Below are positions 16,204 to 25,770 of a stretch of 38,328 bases of DNA, in pieces. Location: assembly GCA_015233035.1 (NCBI GenBank), contig JADFYM010000007.1:1-38328 (forward strand), written 5' to 3'. A program made the position numbers and the translations under genes. Origin of the DNA: Magnetococcales bacterium. GTDB taxonomy: Bacteria; Pseudomonadota; Magnetococcia; Magnetococcales; Magnetaquicoccaceae. Under the pieces are notes generated by a model. That model did not search any database. It was given only the letters and a program-made list of their open reading frames with translations, and was not told the DNA's origin. How positions within the stretch are numbered: the stretch's first letter is position 1; each line of letters starts with the position of its first letter.

Positions 16204-18005
16204 AACCGGTGCTCACCTGCCCTGCCATCCTGTTGGTCTTGGCCCTGGTCATCGGTCAACTGACCGCCGTACTGCTCTATTATGCCTATTCGGCAAAACG
16301 ACGGGAACAGCGCACGCGCTCCCTGTACGACATGTCCCGCGAGCTTTCCGGTGCCCTGAGCGTGGAACAAACCGTTGATATTTGCCAACGCTTTATCAAA
16401 CATGGGTTTGATGCCGCTGCCGTTGTCTGGCTGCCCAGAGAAAACGGGCACCTGCAATTGGCCACCGGGTTGGCCGACCTGGCGTCGGTCGATGCCAGTA
16501 TTGCCCAATGGAGCTTTGAGCATGGGCAGGTCGCCGGTTTGGGCACCGGGACCCTCCCTGCCGCTCAAGCCCTGTACGTACCGCTCAAAGCCCCCACCCG
16601 CCTTTGCGGGGTGTTGGTCCTGGTGCCAACCGGAGCGTTGTCCGCCGAGCAACAGCAATGGCTGGACACCTGTGCCACCCTGATCGCCATCACCCTGGAG
16701 CGGATCCATTGTGTCATCCTGGCCCGGGATGCCCAGGTCAGCATGACGGCGGAACGTCTGCGCCATACCCTGTTGCAACAGGCCAAAGAGCAGGCGGAAC
16801 AAGTGGCCAAAGCCAAAAGCACCTTTCTGGCCACCATGAGCCACGAAATTCGCACCCCGTTGCACGCCATTCTGGGCATGTTGGAGTTGTTGCATGAGGC
16901 TCCCCTGGCCGATCACCAGCGGGAACAGGTACACATCGCCTTTGCCGCCAGCCGGGGTTTGCTGGCCTTGATCAATGAGATTCTGGATTATTCCAAGATG
17001 GAGGCGGGCGCGTTCACCCTGGACCAGGTGGATTTTAATCTGCGCACCCTGATGAACGAAGTCGCCCTCGTCATGACGCCGTTGGCACAGCAAAAAAAAA
17101 TTGAACTCCGCATCGTCCTGCCAACGGAACAGCATACGGCGGTCAGCGGCGATCCCAACTGTTTGCGGGCGATCCTGGTCAATCTGCTCAACAATGCCAT
17201 CAAGTTTACCCCGGAAGGCGGCCTGGTGACCTGTCATGGCGGACCGGTGGGCCGGAATGAGACAGGTCTGATCGAGTGGCGGTTTGAGGTACGGGATACC
17301 GGCATCGGCATTGCGGAGGCCCAGCGGACCGCCATCTTTGCGCCCTTCCTCCAGGGGGACAAAACGACCACCCGCCAATACGGGGGCACCGGGCTGGGTC
17401 TGGCGATCACCCAACGCTTTATCCACATGATGGGCGGTGACATTCAGGTGGAGGCCAATTCCCATGCCGCCTCCGGTAGTGCTTTTTATTTTACCATCCG
17501 GTTGTTGCTCCGGGCCGAGGCGGCCACCTTGGGTGAACCGGAGCGGTTGGCAGACGGCACCCCGCCTGTCCAACCCGCTTATGCCGCCGATATTCTGGTA
17601 GTGGACGATCAGACCGTCAATCTGAAGGTGACGTGCGCCATGCTGGTCAACCAGGGGTGCGACCCCAAACGTATTGTCACCGCAACCAACGGTCAGCAGG
17701 CGGTGGAACAGTTTCAAAACGGTCGCTTTCACCTGGTTTTGATGGACTGCCAAATGCCGGTCATGGATGGCTGCCAGGCCACCGGTGCCATACGAGCCTG
17801 GGAACGCCACCACGGGCAGGCGTTGGTGCCCGTGGTGGCCTTTACCGCCGATGTGACCACCGAAAGCCGCCACCGGATACAAGTCGCCGAGATGAGTGAT
17901 TGTTTGACCAAACCGATCACCCTGGCTGATTTGCGCGCCATCTTGAGAAAACATATTGCCCACACCGACACCGCCACGCCATCCCACTCAAACAAGGTCA
18001 CATAA
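16200..18005 (+). CDS. Hybrid histidine kinase with KdpD-derived GAF sensor and receiver
   Basis: 601 residues from a GTG that overlaps the kdpE stop (GTGA at 16200-16203). Domains: one membrane helix (about 5-27, ending LVIGQLTAVLLYYAY, like the fourth helix of KdpD); a GAF-like segment of about 150 residues closely matching KdpD (LYDMSREL, QRFIKHGF, ALYVPLKAPTRLCGVLVLV); HisKA with His215 in [15 protein letters not shown]; HATPase_c with NLLNNAIKFTPEG, DTGIGIA and GGTGLGLAI; and a C-terminal receiver with Asp516 in [13 protein letters not shown]. It lacks the KdpD ATP-binding/Usp part and three helices. No HPt domain is attached, so the phosphate must pass elsewhere. It looks like a partial duplication of kdpD fused to a hybrid kinase core. 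Confidence 0.92.
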   Translation: MKPVLTCPAILLVLALVIGQLTAVLLYYAYSAKRREQRTRSLYDMSRELSGALSVEQTVDICQRFIKHGFDAAAVVWLPRENGHLQLATGLADLASVDASIAQWSFEHGQVAGLGTGTLPAAQALYVPLKAPTRLCGVLVLVPTGALSAEQQQWLDTCATLIAITLERIHCVILARDAQVSMTAERLRHTLLQQAKEQAEQVAKAKSTFLATMSHEIRTPLHAILGMLELLHEAPLADHQREQVHIAFAASRGLLALINEILDYSKMEAGAFTLDQVDFNLRTLMNEVALVMTPLAQQKKIELRIVLPTEQHTAVSGDPNCLRAILVNLLNNAIKFTPEGGLVTCHGGPVGRNETGLIEWRFEVRDTGIGIAEAQRTAIFAPFLQGDKTTTRQYGGTGLGLAITQRFIHMMGGDIQVEANSHAASGSAFYFTIRLLLRAEAATLGEPERLADGTPPVQPAYAADILVVDDQTVNLKVTCAMLVNQGCDPKRIVTATNGQQAVEQFQNGRFHLVLMDCQMPVMDGCQATGAIRAWERHHGQALVPVVAFTADVTTESRHRIQVAEMSDCLTKPITLADLRAILRKHIAHTDTATPSHSNKVT

Positions 18006-18100
18006 AACAAGTAATAGCATTTAATGCGCCACAAGAACACCCTTAAAAAAATAATGCGCGAAAAAAGAGTTTAACAGGATTTTCAAGCCAGAGAGGATGA

Positions 18101-18223
18101 AATTGCAAAATGCACAAGAAGATGAAAAAACGTCATTCCCGCGCAGGCGGGAATCCAGGAGTTCCCGATGGTTAGCTGGATTCCCGCTTTCGCGGGAATG
18201 ACGGAATCGGGCATTCTGCAATT
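18101..18223. mobile_element. MITE-like element with AATTGCAAAATGC ends
   Basis: AATTGCAAAATGC at 18101-18113 matches the reverse complement of 18211-18223 at 12 of 13 positions. Between them, CGTCATTCCCGCGCAGGCGG and its complement form a second inverted pair around about 30 bp. No ORF. Its ends differ from those of the TACTG elements, so it may be another family or a class-3 repeat in a palindromic site. It separates the hybrid kinase from the EAL gene. Confidence 0.6.
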
Positions 18224-18238
18224 ACTCCAGAGGAAATG

Positions 18239-20368
18239 ATGGAACTGCTCTATCTCATCGGCTTGATGGTCGTCACACCAGTATGTGTCTACGCCAGCGC
18301 GGTGCTGGCCTCTCACGTGCGTGGTTTGCTGGTGATCGCCAAAAGACCCGGCTGCACGATGGCGGGTTGGCAGTTGCTCCACTTGGCTCAGGATGCTTAC
18401 CCCACAGCCCCCGATACCCATAGGTATCGTCGTTACGGGCGGGTGGTGCTCACGGTGGCCTTGGTGACACTCTTCATTCTGCTGTTGCAGAATCTGCTCG
18501 ATTCAGCCAGTACGGTCATGCTGTTTTTGCTGGCGGTGGTCTTTACGGCCATCCGTTCGGGTCGCAAAGCGGCCGTGCTGGCGGCTTTGCTCTCTGCCGC
18601 CTCCTGCAACTTTTTTTTCATATCGCCACGTTTTGCGTTCGTGGTCCCGGAGATCCACCATCTGGTCGCCTTCGCCGTCATGCTGACCGTGGCCCTGGTC
18701 GTGGGCCAACTGACCGCCGGTTTGCGCTTCCAGTTGTTGACGACGCGGCACCGGGAACAACGGATGCGGGCACTGTATGAAATGGCCAAAGATCTCTCCA
18801 GTGCGCTGTGCGTGGAACAGATTGTCGCAATTGGCCGACAGTTTATCGAACAGGGTTTCCATGCCTCGGTCGCCGTCTTTGTGCCCGGCGAACAGCAGCG
18901 ACTCCAACTGGCCGCAGGATCGTCCGCCTTGCCCGCCACCGACCTGGGTATTGTCCATTGGTGTTTTGACCATGGACAAAATGCCAGCCTGGGCACCAAT
19001 ACGCTCCCCTCGGCCCCTGCCCTCTATGTGCCGCTCAAGGCTCCGACCCATCTGTGTGGCGTGTTGGTCGTGCGGCCTGCATCCAGCGGGGCATTTCCCT
19101 TGGAGCAACAGCAGTTACTGGATACCGGAGCCACCCTGATCGCCATTGCCCTGGAACGGCTCCATTTTGTGATCCTGGCCCAGGATGCCCAGGTAAACAT
19201 GGCCTCCGAATGTGTGCGCAATACCCTGCTCCAGGAGAGCGAAACCTGGGTGCGCTCCATCCTGGAAGCCGCCCCGGACGCCATCCTCGCCCTGGATGCC
19301 AGAGGCTATATCGACTCCATCAATGCCGCCGGAGAAAACCTGTTCGGCTACTATCCGGGCAGCTTGTTTGGCAAGCATATCAGCCAGTTATTGCCCACCT
19401 TCCCCCTGTCGGACAACCAAAGTGGTGCGGAATGGCCCGCCCAATGGCTGCAAGATCCCAACCTCTCCGGTACCACCCTGGAAGTGGACGGGGTGTGTCA
19501 TGATGCCGGTTATTTTCCGGTGGAAGTCTCCGTCAGCCGTTACAGTGCCAAGGGAAACACGGCCCGCTTTACGCTGATCGTCAAGGATATTACCGAACGC
19601 AAACAGGCCAAAACCGCCTTGGCCAAGGCCTACGACGAGTTGGAACAACGGGTGCAGGAACGGACCCGGGAGTTGGAACAGACCAATGCCAAACTGTTTG
19701 AAGAGATTGACGAACGCATTCGGGCCGAACAGGGGCTGCAACTGGCTTCCAAGGTGTTTGAAACCGCCACCGAGGGATTTCTGATCACGGATGCCCGCGT
19801 CAGGATTATCAAGACCAATGCCTCTTTCACAAAAATCACCGGCTACAAGGTTGCCGTCAACCTGTCGGCCCTGCAATTTCAACAGGGCGATTTGGTGGCG
19901 TTGGTCCAAGCCATTCTGGAGGAGACCGGTCTGCCCGCCGCCGCTCTGGAGATGGAAATTACCGAGAGCATGGTCATGGGGCATGTGGAAAAATCCATCG
20001 AACGCATGCGCGGTCTGAAGGCATTGGGGTTGACCCTGGCCATGGATGATTTTGGCACCGGCTATTCTTCACTCAACCATCTCAAGCAGTTTCCCATCGA
20101 CACCCTTAAAATTGACCAATCGTTTATTCGGGATTTGGGCCGTGCGCCAGGGGATCTGGCCATCGTGTTGGCCATCCTCTCCCTGGGGCAGGCACTGAAC
20201 CTCAACATTGTGGCCGAAGGGGTGGAGACCCAGGAACATGTCACCCTGCTCAAAGAGAAAGGCTGTCATGAAATACAAGGCTATTTTTTCAGCAAGCCCC
20301 TCCCGGCGCACAAGATGGAGGAACTTTTGCTGGAGGACCGGAGTCTGGAAAAACTTTTATCAAAATGA
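18239..20368 (+). CDS. KdpF/KdpD-like membrane sensor with PAS and truncated EAL domain
   Basis: About 709 residues. The first 24 (MELLYLIGLMVVTPVCVY...) match the local KdpF at 14 of 24 positions. Then come the four KdpD-type helices (about 80-170, including VMLFLLAVVFTAIRSGRKAAV and VALVVGQLTAGLRFQ), the KdpD-like GAF region (about 180-330), a PAS domain (SILEAAPDAILALDARG to DITERKQ), a coiled coil, and the start of a second PAS (FETATEGFLITDARV). That PAS breaks at FTKITGY and jumps directly to VAVNLSALQFQQ, deep inside an EAL domain; the later motifs EITES, DDFGTGYSSL, LKIDQSFI, VAEGVET and QGYFFSKP remain. The EAL signature, any GGDEF and the rest of PAS2 are missing in frame, so c-di-GMP hydrolysis is doubtful. 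ATG at 18239 fits AGAGGA better than the one at 18236. Confidence 0.88.
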   Translation: MELLYLIGLMVVTPVCVYASAVLASHVRGLLVIAKRPGCTMAGWQLLHLAQDAYPTAPDTHRYRRYGRVVLTVALVTLFILLLQNLLDSASTVMLFLLAVVFTAIRSGRKAAVLAALLSAASCNFFFISPRFAFVVPEIHHLVAFAVMLTVALVVGQLTAGLRFQLLTTRHREQRMRALYEMAKDLSSALCVEQIVAIGRQFIEQGFHASVAVFVPGEQQRLQLAAGSSALPATDLGIVHWCFDHGQNASLGTNTLPSAPALYVPLKAPTHLCGVLVVRPASSGAFPLEQQQLLDTGATLIAIALERLHFVILAQDAQVNMASECVRNTLLQESETWVRSILEAAPDAILALDARGYIDSINAAGENLFGYYPGSLFGKHISQLLPTFPLSDNQSGAEWPAQWLQDPNLSGTTLEVDGVCHDAGYFPVEVSVSRYSAKGNTARFTLIVKDITERKQAKTALAKAYDELEQRVQERTRELEQTNAKLFEEIDERIRAEQGLQLASKVFETATEGFLITDARVRIIKTNASFTKITGYKVAVNLSALQFQQGDLVALVQAILEETGLPAAALEMEITESMVMGHVEKSIERMRGLKALGLTLAMDDFGTGYSSLNHLKQFPIDTLKIDQSFIRDLGRAPGDLAIVLAILSLGQALNLNIVAEGVETQEHVTLLKEKGCHEIQGYFFSKPLPAHKMEELLLEDRSLEKLLSK

Positions 20369-20476
20369 CCCACCGGGTTTGCTGGGTGGTTCGCCACACC
20401 GCGCTGACTTGTCTACGCAATTGCCATCTCGCGGGAATCGCATCGTTGCACAGTGACAAAAGCCAGTAGAATGTGT

Positions 20477-20504
20477 TTGACACAATACCGTTTTGGTATA
20501 AACT
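20477..20504 (+). promoter_or_regulatory. higBA promoter with overlapping operator
   Basis: TTGACA at 20477-20482 and TAAACT at 20499-20504 (16-bp spacer) lie just before the toxin ATG. Between them, ATACC (20485-20489) and GGTAT (20495-20499) form a perfect inverted repeat across the spacer, the usual place for a HigA-type autorepressor. Short leader, with no clear ribosome site. Confidence 0.6.
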
Positions 20505-20510
20505 TCACCC

Positions 20511-20942
20511 ATGCACATCATCGCCAAACCGGTACTGATAGAGTTCTGGACGACACATCCCGATGCCGCCATCCCGTTACAGGCGTGGTATCGCACGATG
20601 GAGAGCGCGGTTTTTGTTGATTTCTCAGACTTGAAAGCCACTTTCGGCAGTGCCGATTATGTGCCGCCAAAGTTTACAGTGTTCAACATCGGAGGCAACA
20701 AGTACCGCTTGATTGCGGTGATTCACTACAACCGGCACAAGGTCTATATCCGTGCAGTTCTGACCCACGCTGAATATATACTGCGCACGGTCACAATTGA
20801 CGAGTATCGTCATTCCCGCGCAGGCGGGAATCCAGGAGGTCCAACAGGCCAAATGGATTCCCGCCTGCGCGGGAATGACGGAACAGGAAGTGTCACTTAT
20901 GCCCGCGCACAGTATACCTGCGGTGACTGGAGGAGGGATTGA
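20511..20942 (+). CDS. higB: HigB-family toxin (mRNA interferase) with in-frame MITE insertion
   Basis: RelE/HigB-type ribosome-dependent RNase. Family motifs: MHIIAKPVLIEFWTTHPDA, PLQAWY, FTVFNIGGNKYRLIAVIHYN and VYIRAVLTHAEY. Typical members have about 97 residues; this one has 143. The excess is exactly 46 codons contributed by the 136-bp element at 20779-20914 plus a 2-bp TA duplication; without it the end would read HAEYTCGDWRRD, as expected for the family. The insertion contains no stop in this frame, so a toxin with a 46-residue insert near the C-terminus is predicted. Activity is uncertain. Upstream of higA with 2 bp between stop and antitoxin start. Confidence 0.85.
   Translation: MHIIAKPVLIEFWTTHPDAAIPLQAWYRTMESAVFVDFSDLKATFGSADYVPPKFTVFNIGGNKYRLIAVIHYNRHKVYIRAVLTHAEYILRTVTIDEYRHSRAGGNPGGPTGQMDSRLRGNDGTGSVTYARAQYTCGDWRRD
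20779..20914. mobile_element. MITE-like element inside higB, 136 bp
   Basis: Starts TACTGCGCACGGTCACAATT and ends, inverted, TACTGTGCGCGGGCATA, with TA on both sides (20777-20778 and 20915-20916). The interior has two inverted GTCATTCCCGCG arms around about 35 bp. Inner flanks (ATTGACGAGTATCGTCATTC, ACAGGAAGTGTC) are the same as in the 91-bp element at 11652, so the two are one family. Total gain 138 bp, a multiple of three. Confidence 0.82.
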
Positions 20943-20944
20943 CC

Positions 20945-21367
20945 ATGGAATGCGCACTCGTAGCACCCGAACCACAGGCCATACTGAAGGCGTGGCTGCC
21001 GTTCAAACAGCTCGTTGGGGTGACATCTGTTCGTACCAGCCAGGATTATGCGCAGGCGTGCGCGTCCATTGACAGGCTGCTTGCGGAAATGGGCGACGAC
21101 GAAGAACACCCTTTGGCGGAATGGCTTGATCTGCTTTCCGATCAGGTGGAGGCCTATGAGAAAGAAAACTTCCCGATTCCACCAGTCGCACCGCACGCGG
21201 TGTTGCGCTTCCTGATGGATCAGCACGGGCTCAAGCAGGACGACCTGCAAGACTGTGCGCCGCAAGGCCGCATCTCTGATATTCTGAACGGCAAACGCAC
21301 AATCAGCAAAGCAATTGCCAAACGGCTGGCACACCGCTTCCATGTCCGTGCGGACATGTTCCTGTAG
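20945..21367 (+). CDS. higA: HigA-family antitoxin, XRE-type
   Basis: 140 residues. The N-terminal part is a helical domain of about 80 residues (YAQACASIDRLLAEMG, EHPLAEWLDLLSDQVEAYE) and the C-terminal part a helix-turn-helix (VLRFLMDQHGLKQDDL to GRISDILNGKRTISKAIAK), the layout of HigA proteins that neutralise HigB and repress their operon. ATG at 20945 has AGGAGG at good spacing, and begins 2 bp after the higB stop; a TTG at 20939 in the same frame is less likely. The ribosome site lies inside the 3' end of higB, downstream of the MITE, so antitoxin translation should be unaffected by the insertion. Confidence 0.92.
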   Translation: MECALVAPEPQAILKAWLPFKQLVGVTSVRTSQDYAQACASIDRLLAEMGDDEEHPLAEWLDLLSDQVEAYEKENFPIPPVAPHAVLRFLMDQHGLKQDDLQDCAPQGRISDILNGKRTISKAIAKRLAHRFHVRADMFL

Positions 21368-21626
21368 CCGAACTGGCAGGTGCGCTGGCGGATTTTACAG
21401 AACACCCCCGCCGCAATCCTGTGGCTTTCGACAGTTTTTGCTTGCGTGTCATCGGGGAATTCGTGAGTATGTGGGGCACGGCCAACCGAGCGGCAAACCC
21501 GGTTGACCGCTGTTTGGCTCCTGGTTGCCAGTTCAATGACCACATCCAAGAGCCGTGTCAGCAGCTCTGGGATGACGTACAGGATGATTGGATGCATCTC
21601 CATGGTTGAGCCAAAAAAGCCCACCA
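21368..21626. other. Intergenic stretch after higA, no supported gene
   Basis: Only short overlapping ORFs in several frames, none with a motif or ribosome site. Could be a decayed gene. Nothing recognisable. Confidence 0.4.
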
Positions 21627-21657
21627 GCCCCCAACAGAAATGTATGGGGGCTTTTTT
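21627..21657. terminator. Intrinsic terminator, possibly bidirectional
   Basis: GCCCCC (21627-21632) and GGGGGC (21646-21651) form a 6-bp GC stem with a 13-nt loop, followed by TTTTTT on the plus strand; AAAAAA lies about ten bases before the stem, giving a weaker tract for the minus strand. It sits between convergent higBA and the large hybrid kinase. Confidence 0.75.
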
Positions 21658-21704
21658 GTGGTTCTGTCCTGGTACAGAGAGGTTCCCCGCGATCCCCGCG
21701 TCAC

Positions 21705-24700
21705 TCACAACACAATCTGCAAAGCCTCCGCCATCCCCCGCAACGCCACCAAGGCCCCCTCAAACTCAAACTCGGCCACCTGTTTCAGCATCTCTTTGCC
21801 GAGGACGCCCTGCCCCACTGCCTGCAACGGCCCGCTCAACCGTTCGGCCAGTTCGCTGGCATCGGCATCCCCATCCGCCAACAAAAGACCCAGACGGCGC
21901 AATTCCCCCGCCAGGACCGCCTGGTCCACCGCCAGCGGCGGCCGGTCAGCGGCCACCGGCAGAGGCGCGGGCGGTTCCCCCAGCGCGGCCACAATGCGTT
22001 CCCGCAGACTGGCCTGTTCCGCCGCCATGGCTTGCAAGGCCGCTGCCAGCCCGGCGGTTTCACCCCGCTGCAACAGCCCCTCGACCTGTCCCGCCCACTC
22101 GGCCAGCACCGTGGCCCCGATGTTGCCCGCCAGCCCCTTGATCGTGTGCGCCTCACGCACGGCACTTTCCAGGGCGTTGTTGGCCACCGCCGTGCGCAGG
22201 CGCACCATCATCTCACCCTGGGTGGCCGCAAAACGGTGGATCAACTTGCGCAACGGTTCGACGTTCCCCCCCACCCGCGCCAGTGCCCGCGCCAGGTCCA
22301 GACCGGCAATGGCGGGCAGATCGGCCAGCGCGGCCGCTTTGGGCAGCGGAAGCGAACAGACCACCGTCTCCTGGGGCCGGATCCAGCGCGCCAGAATGCA
22401 AAAAAGCTGGTCCATATCCATCGGCTTGGTCATGTGGTCGTTCATGCCAGCGGCGAGACATTTTTCCCGGTCCCCCGCCATGGCGTTGGCCGTCATGGCC
22501 AGAATGGGCAGGTCGGCAAACCGTCCATCCTGGCGAATGGTGCGCGTCGCCTCAAAACCATCCATCACCGGCATCTGACAATCCATCAAAACGCCGTCAT
22601 AGGCCCCCTGGGCCACCTTCGCCACCGCCTCGGCCCCATCGCTGGCCACATCCACCCGCACCCCCGCATTCTGCAACAGGTCCACCACCAGTTCCTGATT
22701 CAGCAGATTGTCTTCCACCAGCAACAGATGGGTTCCCCGCAACTTCTGGGCGGCCTCCTGACAGGAGGCCCGTTTTTCCTGCTGCCGGGTAAACGGCACC
22801 ACCACCTTGCCCAACGCACGCAGAATGCTGTCCAGCAGAGTGGAGGGGCTGACCGGTTTGACCAACAAACCATCGATGGGTACGTCGACTGCCCGTTGCA
22901 ACAGCTCCTCCCGGCTGTAGGCAGTCACCATGATAAACGCACGGGTCGCGGCCAATGCACTGTCGGCACGAATGCGCTGGATGGTCTCCACCCCATCCTC
23001 GTGCGGCATCAGCCAATCCATCAGCACCAACGGGTAGGGTTTTTGTTCCCCGACCGCCTGCGCCAGGGCCGCGATGGCCGCGCGACCACTGCTGACCGTG
23101 GTCGGGTCAAACCGAAGCGATACCAGCATGTTGTGCAAAATTTCCCGCGCACTGGCATTGTCATCCACCACCAGAACACGCACCCCCTGCACCGCCTCGG
23201 CATTGATCGCCAACGACCGCTGGGTGTGCTGTTTGCCAAACCGGGCGGTAAAATAAAAGGTGCTGCCCTGGCCCGGCACACTCTCCACCCCGATTGCACC
23301 ACCCATCTGCTCCACCAGACGCTTGCTGATGGTCAGTCCCAGCCCGGTCCCCCCATATTTGCGGGTGGTCGAGGCATCGGCCTGGGTGAAGGCACCAAAC
23401 AGCGTATCGCACTGATCCGGGGTCAGGCCAATACCGGTATCCTTGACCACAAAGCGCAGTTGCACCGTCTCTGGTTCATCGGCCAGCAAATGGATCCCGA
23501 CCGTGACCTCACCCTGCTCGGTAAACTTGATCGCATTGTTGACCAGATTGATGAGCACCTGCCCCAGCCGCAACCCATCCCCCACCAGGGCCGTCGGCAC
23601 CTCGGCCCCCATGTCAAACAACAGTTCCAGCCCCTGGTCCTGCGCCTTGATCACCGACAAATCGGCCAGATGCTCCAGGACATCTTCCAGGTAAAAATCG
23701 GTCTGCTCAAACGGCATCTTGCCCGCCTCGATCTTGGAAAAATCGAGAATATCGTTGATGATGCCGAGCAAATTTTTGGCCGCGCCGGCCATCTTTTCGA
23801 TATAACTGCGCTGTCTGGCATCCAGGTCGGTTTGCAACACCAGATGCGCCATGCCGATCAAGGCATTCATCGGGGTGCGAATCTCATGGCTCATATTGGC
23901 CAGAAAGGCACTCTTGGCCTGGGTGGCCTCCTCGGCCACCTCCTTGGCCAGGCGCAAGGCGGCTTCGGTCTGCTTGCGCTTGGTAATGTCGCGAAACACG
24001 GCGACCGTGCCCAGCAATTTGCCCTCCTTGCGCACCGGGGTCGTATCATATTCCACCGGAAAGGAGGAGCCATCTTTGCGCCAGAAAACCTCATCGTCCA
24101 CCCGACGCATCACCCCATCCCGGGCGGTCTGGTACATGTGGCACTGTTCGCGGGGATAGGGCGTCCCATCCGCGTAGGCATAATGGACCAGGGCGTGCAT
24201 GGCGGCGGCCATCAGTTCCGCCTCGGTATATCTCAGCATCCGCGCCGCTGCCGGATTGACGAAGGTCGTGCGCCCTTCGGTATCCAGCCCCCAGATCCCC
24301 TCATTCACCGAACCCAGAATCAGGCGCACCCGCTCTTCCGATTGCGCCATGATCGCCTGGACCTCCTCCAGTTCGTCACGCCGGGCCAGCAATTGCTGCT
24401 CGGAAGCGGCCAGGGCCTGCGCCTGTGCCTGCGTTTGCGTCAGCAACTCCCGCGTGGCCACATGACCGGACAAAATCTGCATCTTGGCGGCAATGACCGG
24501 CAACAGGCTCTCCAGCAAGCCCTGTTGCCGGTCGTCGAGAGCCTCCAACGCGCCCACCTCCAGCACGGCCAGCACCTGGTCACGCTCCACAATGGGCAGG
24601 ATCCGCAGATGGCGCACGGCCACCACCCCCAGGCCAAACTTTACCCCGATGGGTGACTCCGTCGGCCACGACAAGGCAATGGGTTGCCGGTCCACCGCTG

Positions 24701-25718
24701 CCTGGCCCACCAACCCCTGTCCCCAGGCAAAACCGGTCGCATGAATGGCATCATCGCAGCCATAGCCCCCCACCCGACACAGTTCGGTCCGCCCGGTATT
24801 GGCCACATACAGCGCGACATAGACCAGACCCAGCATGGGGGCCAGACGGGCGGCCAGGGCATCGCCAAATTCGGCCCAGGAGGTGGCCCTCAACAATACC
24901 TGATCCACCTCCGCCTGGGCCTGCTTGATCTGGCGTTGCCGCTCGATCTCCTCGCTGGCCAGCCGATAGCGGTCCAGGGAGCGGGCCAGTTCCCCCATCT
25001 CCGTGCAGTCCCGCTCGCGGCCAAAGCGCACAGGACGGTCGCCGGCCAGCAGCCTCTGGGTCTGGAGCGTCAGCAAGGTGACCGGGGTGACCAGCCTGCG
25101 CTGGTAAAAAAAGGTCAACGCACCGAGCATGGTGGCCGCATTCACCAGCAGGGCGACCAGGGCCACGTTCAACAACTCGCTCGCCTCTTCGCTCAGATCC
25201 TCCGCCTGCTGCGTCAACCGCCGCTCCATGGTTTGTTGGGCCTCGCTGACACGATCCGTCAGAGAGGCCTTGACTGTGCGATAATGGTCCCCGTAAAGCA
25301 GCCTATTGGCACCCTTGTCATCGCCTTGGCGGACCGCCTCGAAGGCCTGGGTTTCCACAGCAATCAGGGCCTCGGAGTGGGTCTTGGCTTTTTCGATAAG
25401 GATCAGTTCCTCCCGCGTGGCACCGGCCTCGCGCAGCATGGCCAGGGCGCGCTCCATCGACCTGGTCGTATTCCGTTCGGTCTGATACGCCTGGAGATAA
25501 CGCGCCTCACCCGTGGCCGCGTAGGCCAGGACCGCCTGGGTCAAGGTACCATCTCCCCGGAAAAACAGATGGATCGCATCCATCGTGGCGGTCCAGGTGG
25601 TGAAAGCCAGTCGGCGTTTTTCGAGATGGTGTACCGCCATCAGGGAGGTGACAATACTGATGCCGGACAAGACGAGGACGACCCATGTGATCAAACGGCT
25701 GGTACTGCTGATGCGCAT
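21705..25718 (-). CDS. Large hybrid sensor kinase: HAMP-GAF-PAS-HisKA-HATPase-REC-REC-HPt
   Basis: 1337 residues. Two helices (about 9-29 and 183-205) enclose a periplasmic helical sensor. They are followed by a HAMP linker ([14 protein letters not shown]), a GAF-like domain (about 265-415), a coiled coil, a PAS with [12 protein letters not shown], HisKA with His611 in [16 protein letters not shown], HATPase_c ([29 protein letters not shown]), receiver 1 (Asp901 in [12 protein letters not shown]), receiver 2 (Asp1046 in [12 protein letters not shown]) and an HPt domain (His1191 in [13 protein letters not shown]). All phosphorelay residues are present, so a full internal relay is possible, with an unknown final receiver. 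The start at 25718 has GGAG about 10 nt upstream. The REC/HD-GYP gene upstream on the same strand is a plausible partner. Confidence 0.93.
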   Translation of the reverse strand: MRISSTSRLITWVVLVLSGISIVTSLMAVHHLEKRRLAFTTWTATMDAIHLFFRGDGTLTQAVLAYAATGEARYLQAYQTERNTTRSMERALAMLREAGATREELILIEKAKTHSEALIAVETQAFEAVRQGDDKGANRLLYGDHYRTVKASLTDRVSEAQQTMERRLTQQAEDLSEEASELLNVALVALLVNAATMLGALTFFYQRRLVTPVTLLTLQTQRLLAGDRPVRFGRERDCTEMGELARSLDRYRLASEEIERQRQIKQAQAEVDQVLLRATSWAEFGDALAARLAPMLGLVYVALYVANTGRTELCRVGGYGCDDAIHATGFAWGQGLVGQAAVDRQPIALSWPTESPIGVKFGLGVVAVRHLRILPIVERDQVLAVLEVGALEALDDRQQGLLESLLPVIAAKMQILSGHVATRELLTQTQAQAQALAASEQQLLARRDELEEVQAIMAQSEERVRLILGSVNEGIWGLDTEGRTTFVNPAAARMLRYTEAELMAAAMHALVHYAYADGTPYPREQCHMYQTARDGVMRRVDDEVFWRKDGSSFPVEYDTTPVRKEGKLLGTVAVFRDITKRKQTEAALRLAKEVAEEATQAKSAFLANMSHEIRTPMNALIGMAHLVLQTDLDARQRSYIEKMAGAAKNLLGIINDILDFSKIEAGKMPFEQTDFYLEDVLEHLADLSVIKAQDQGLELLFDMGAEVPTALVGDGLRLGQVLINLVNNAIKFTEQGEVTVGIHLLADEPETVQLRFVVKDTGIGLTPDQCDTLFGAFTQADASTTRKYGGTGLGLTISKRLVEQMGGAIGVESVPGQGSTFYFTARFGKQHTQRSLAINAEAVQGVRVLVVDDNASAREILHNMLVSLRFDPTTVSSGRAAIAALAQAVGEQKPYPLVLMDWLMPHEDGVETIQRIRADSALAATRAFIMVTAYSREELLQRAVDVPIDGLLVKPVSPSTLLDSILRALGKVVVPFTRQQEKRASCQEAAQKLRGTHLLLVEDNLLNQELVVDLLQNAGVRVDVASDGAEAVAKVAQGAYDGVLMDCQMPVMDGFEATRTIRQDGRFADLPILAMTANAMAGDREKCLAAGMNDHMTKPMDMDQLFCILARWIRPQETVVCSLPLPKAAALADLPAIAGLDLARALARVGGNVEPLRKLIHRFAATQGEMMVRLRTAVANNALESAVREAHTIKGLAGNIGATVLAEWAGQVEGLLQRGETAGLAAALQAMAAEQASLRERIVAALGEPPAPLPVAADRPPLAVDQAVLAGELRRLGLLLADGDADASELAERLSGPLQAVGQGVLGKEMLKQVAEFEFEGALVALRGMAEALQIVL

Positions 25719-25770
25719 GAAGCATAAACTCCGCAGTGGCTAAGGGTGGTCAGGAGCATTCCATTATATT

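Noticed and set aside
21588-24656. 1022-codon plus-strand ORF opposite the large hybrid kinase
   Set aside because: Very His/Gln/Pro/Arg-rich product with no domain; it is the antisense shadow of a GC-rich gene with clear kinase and receiver motifs.
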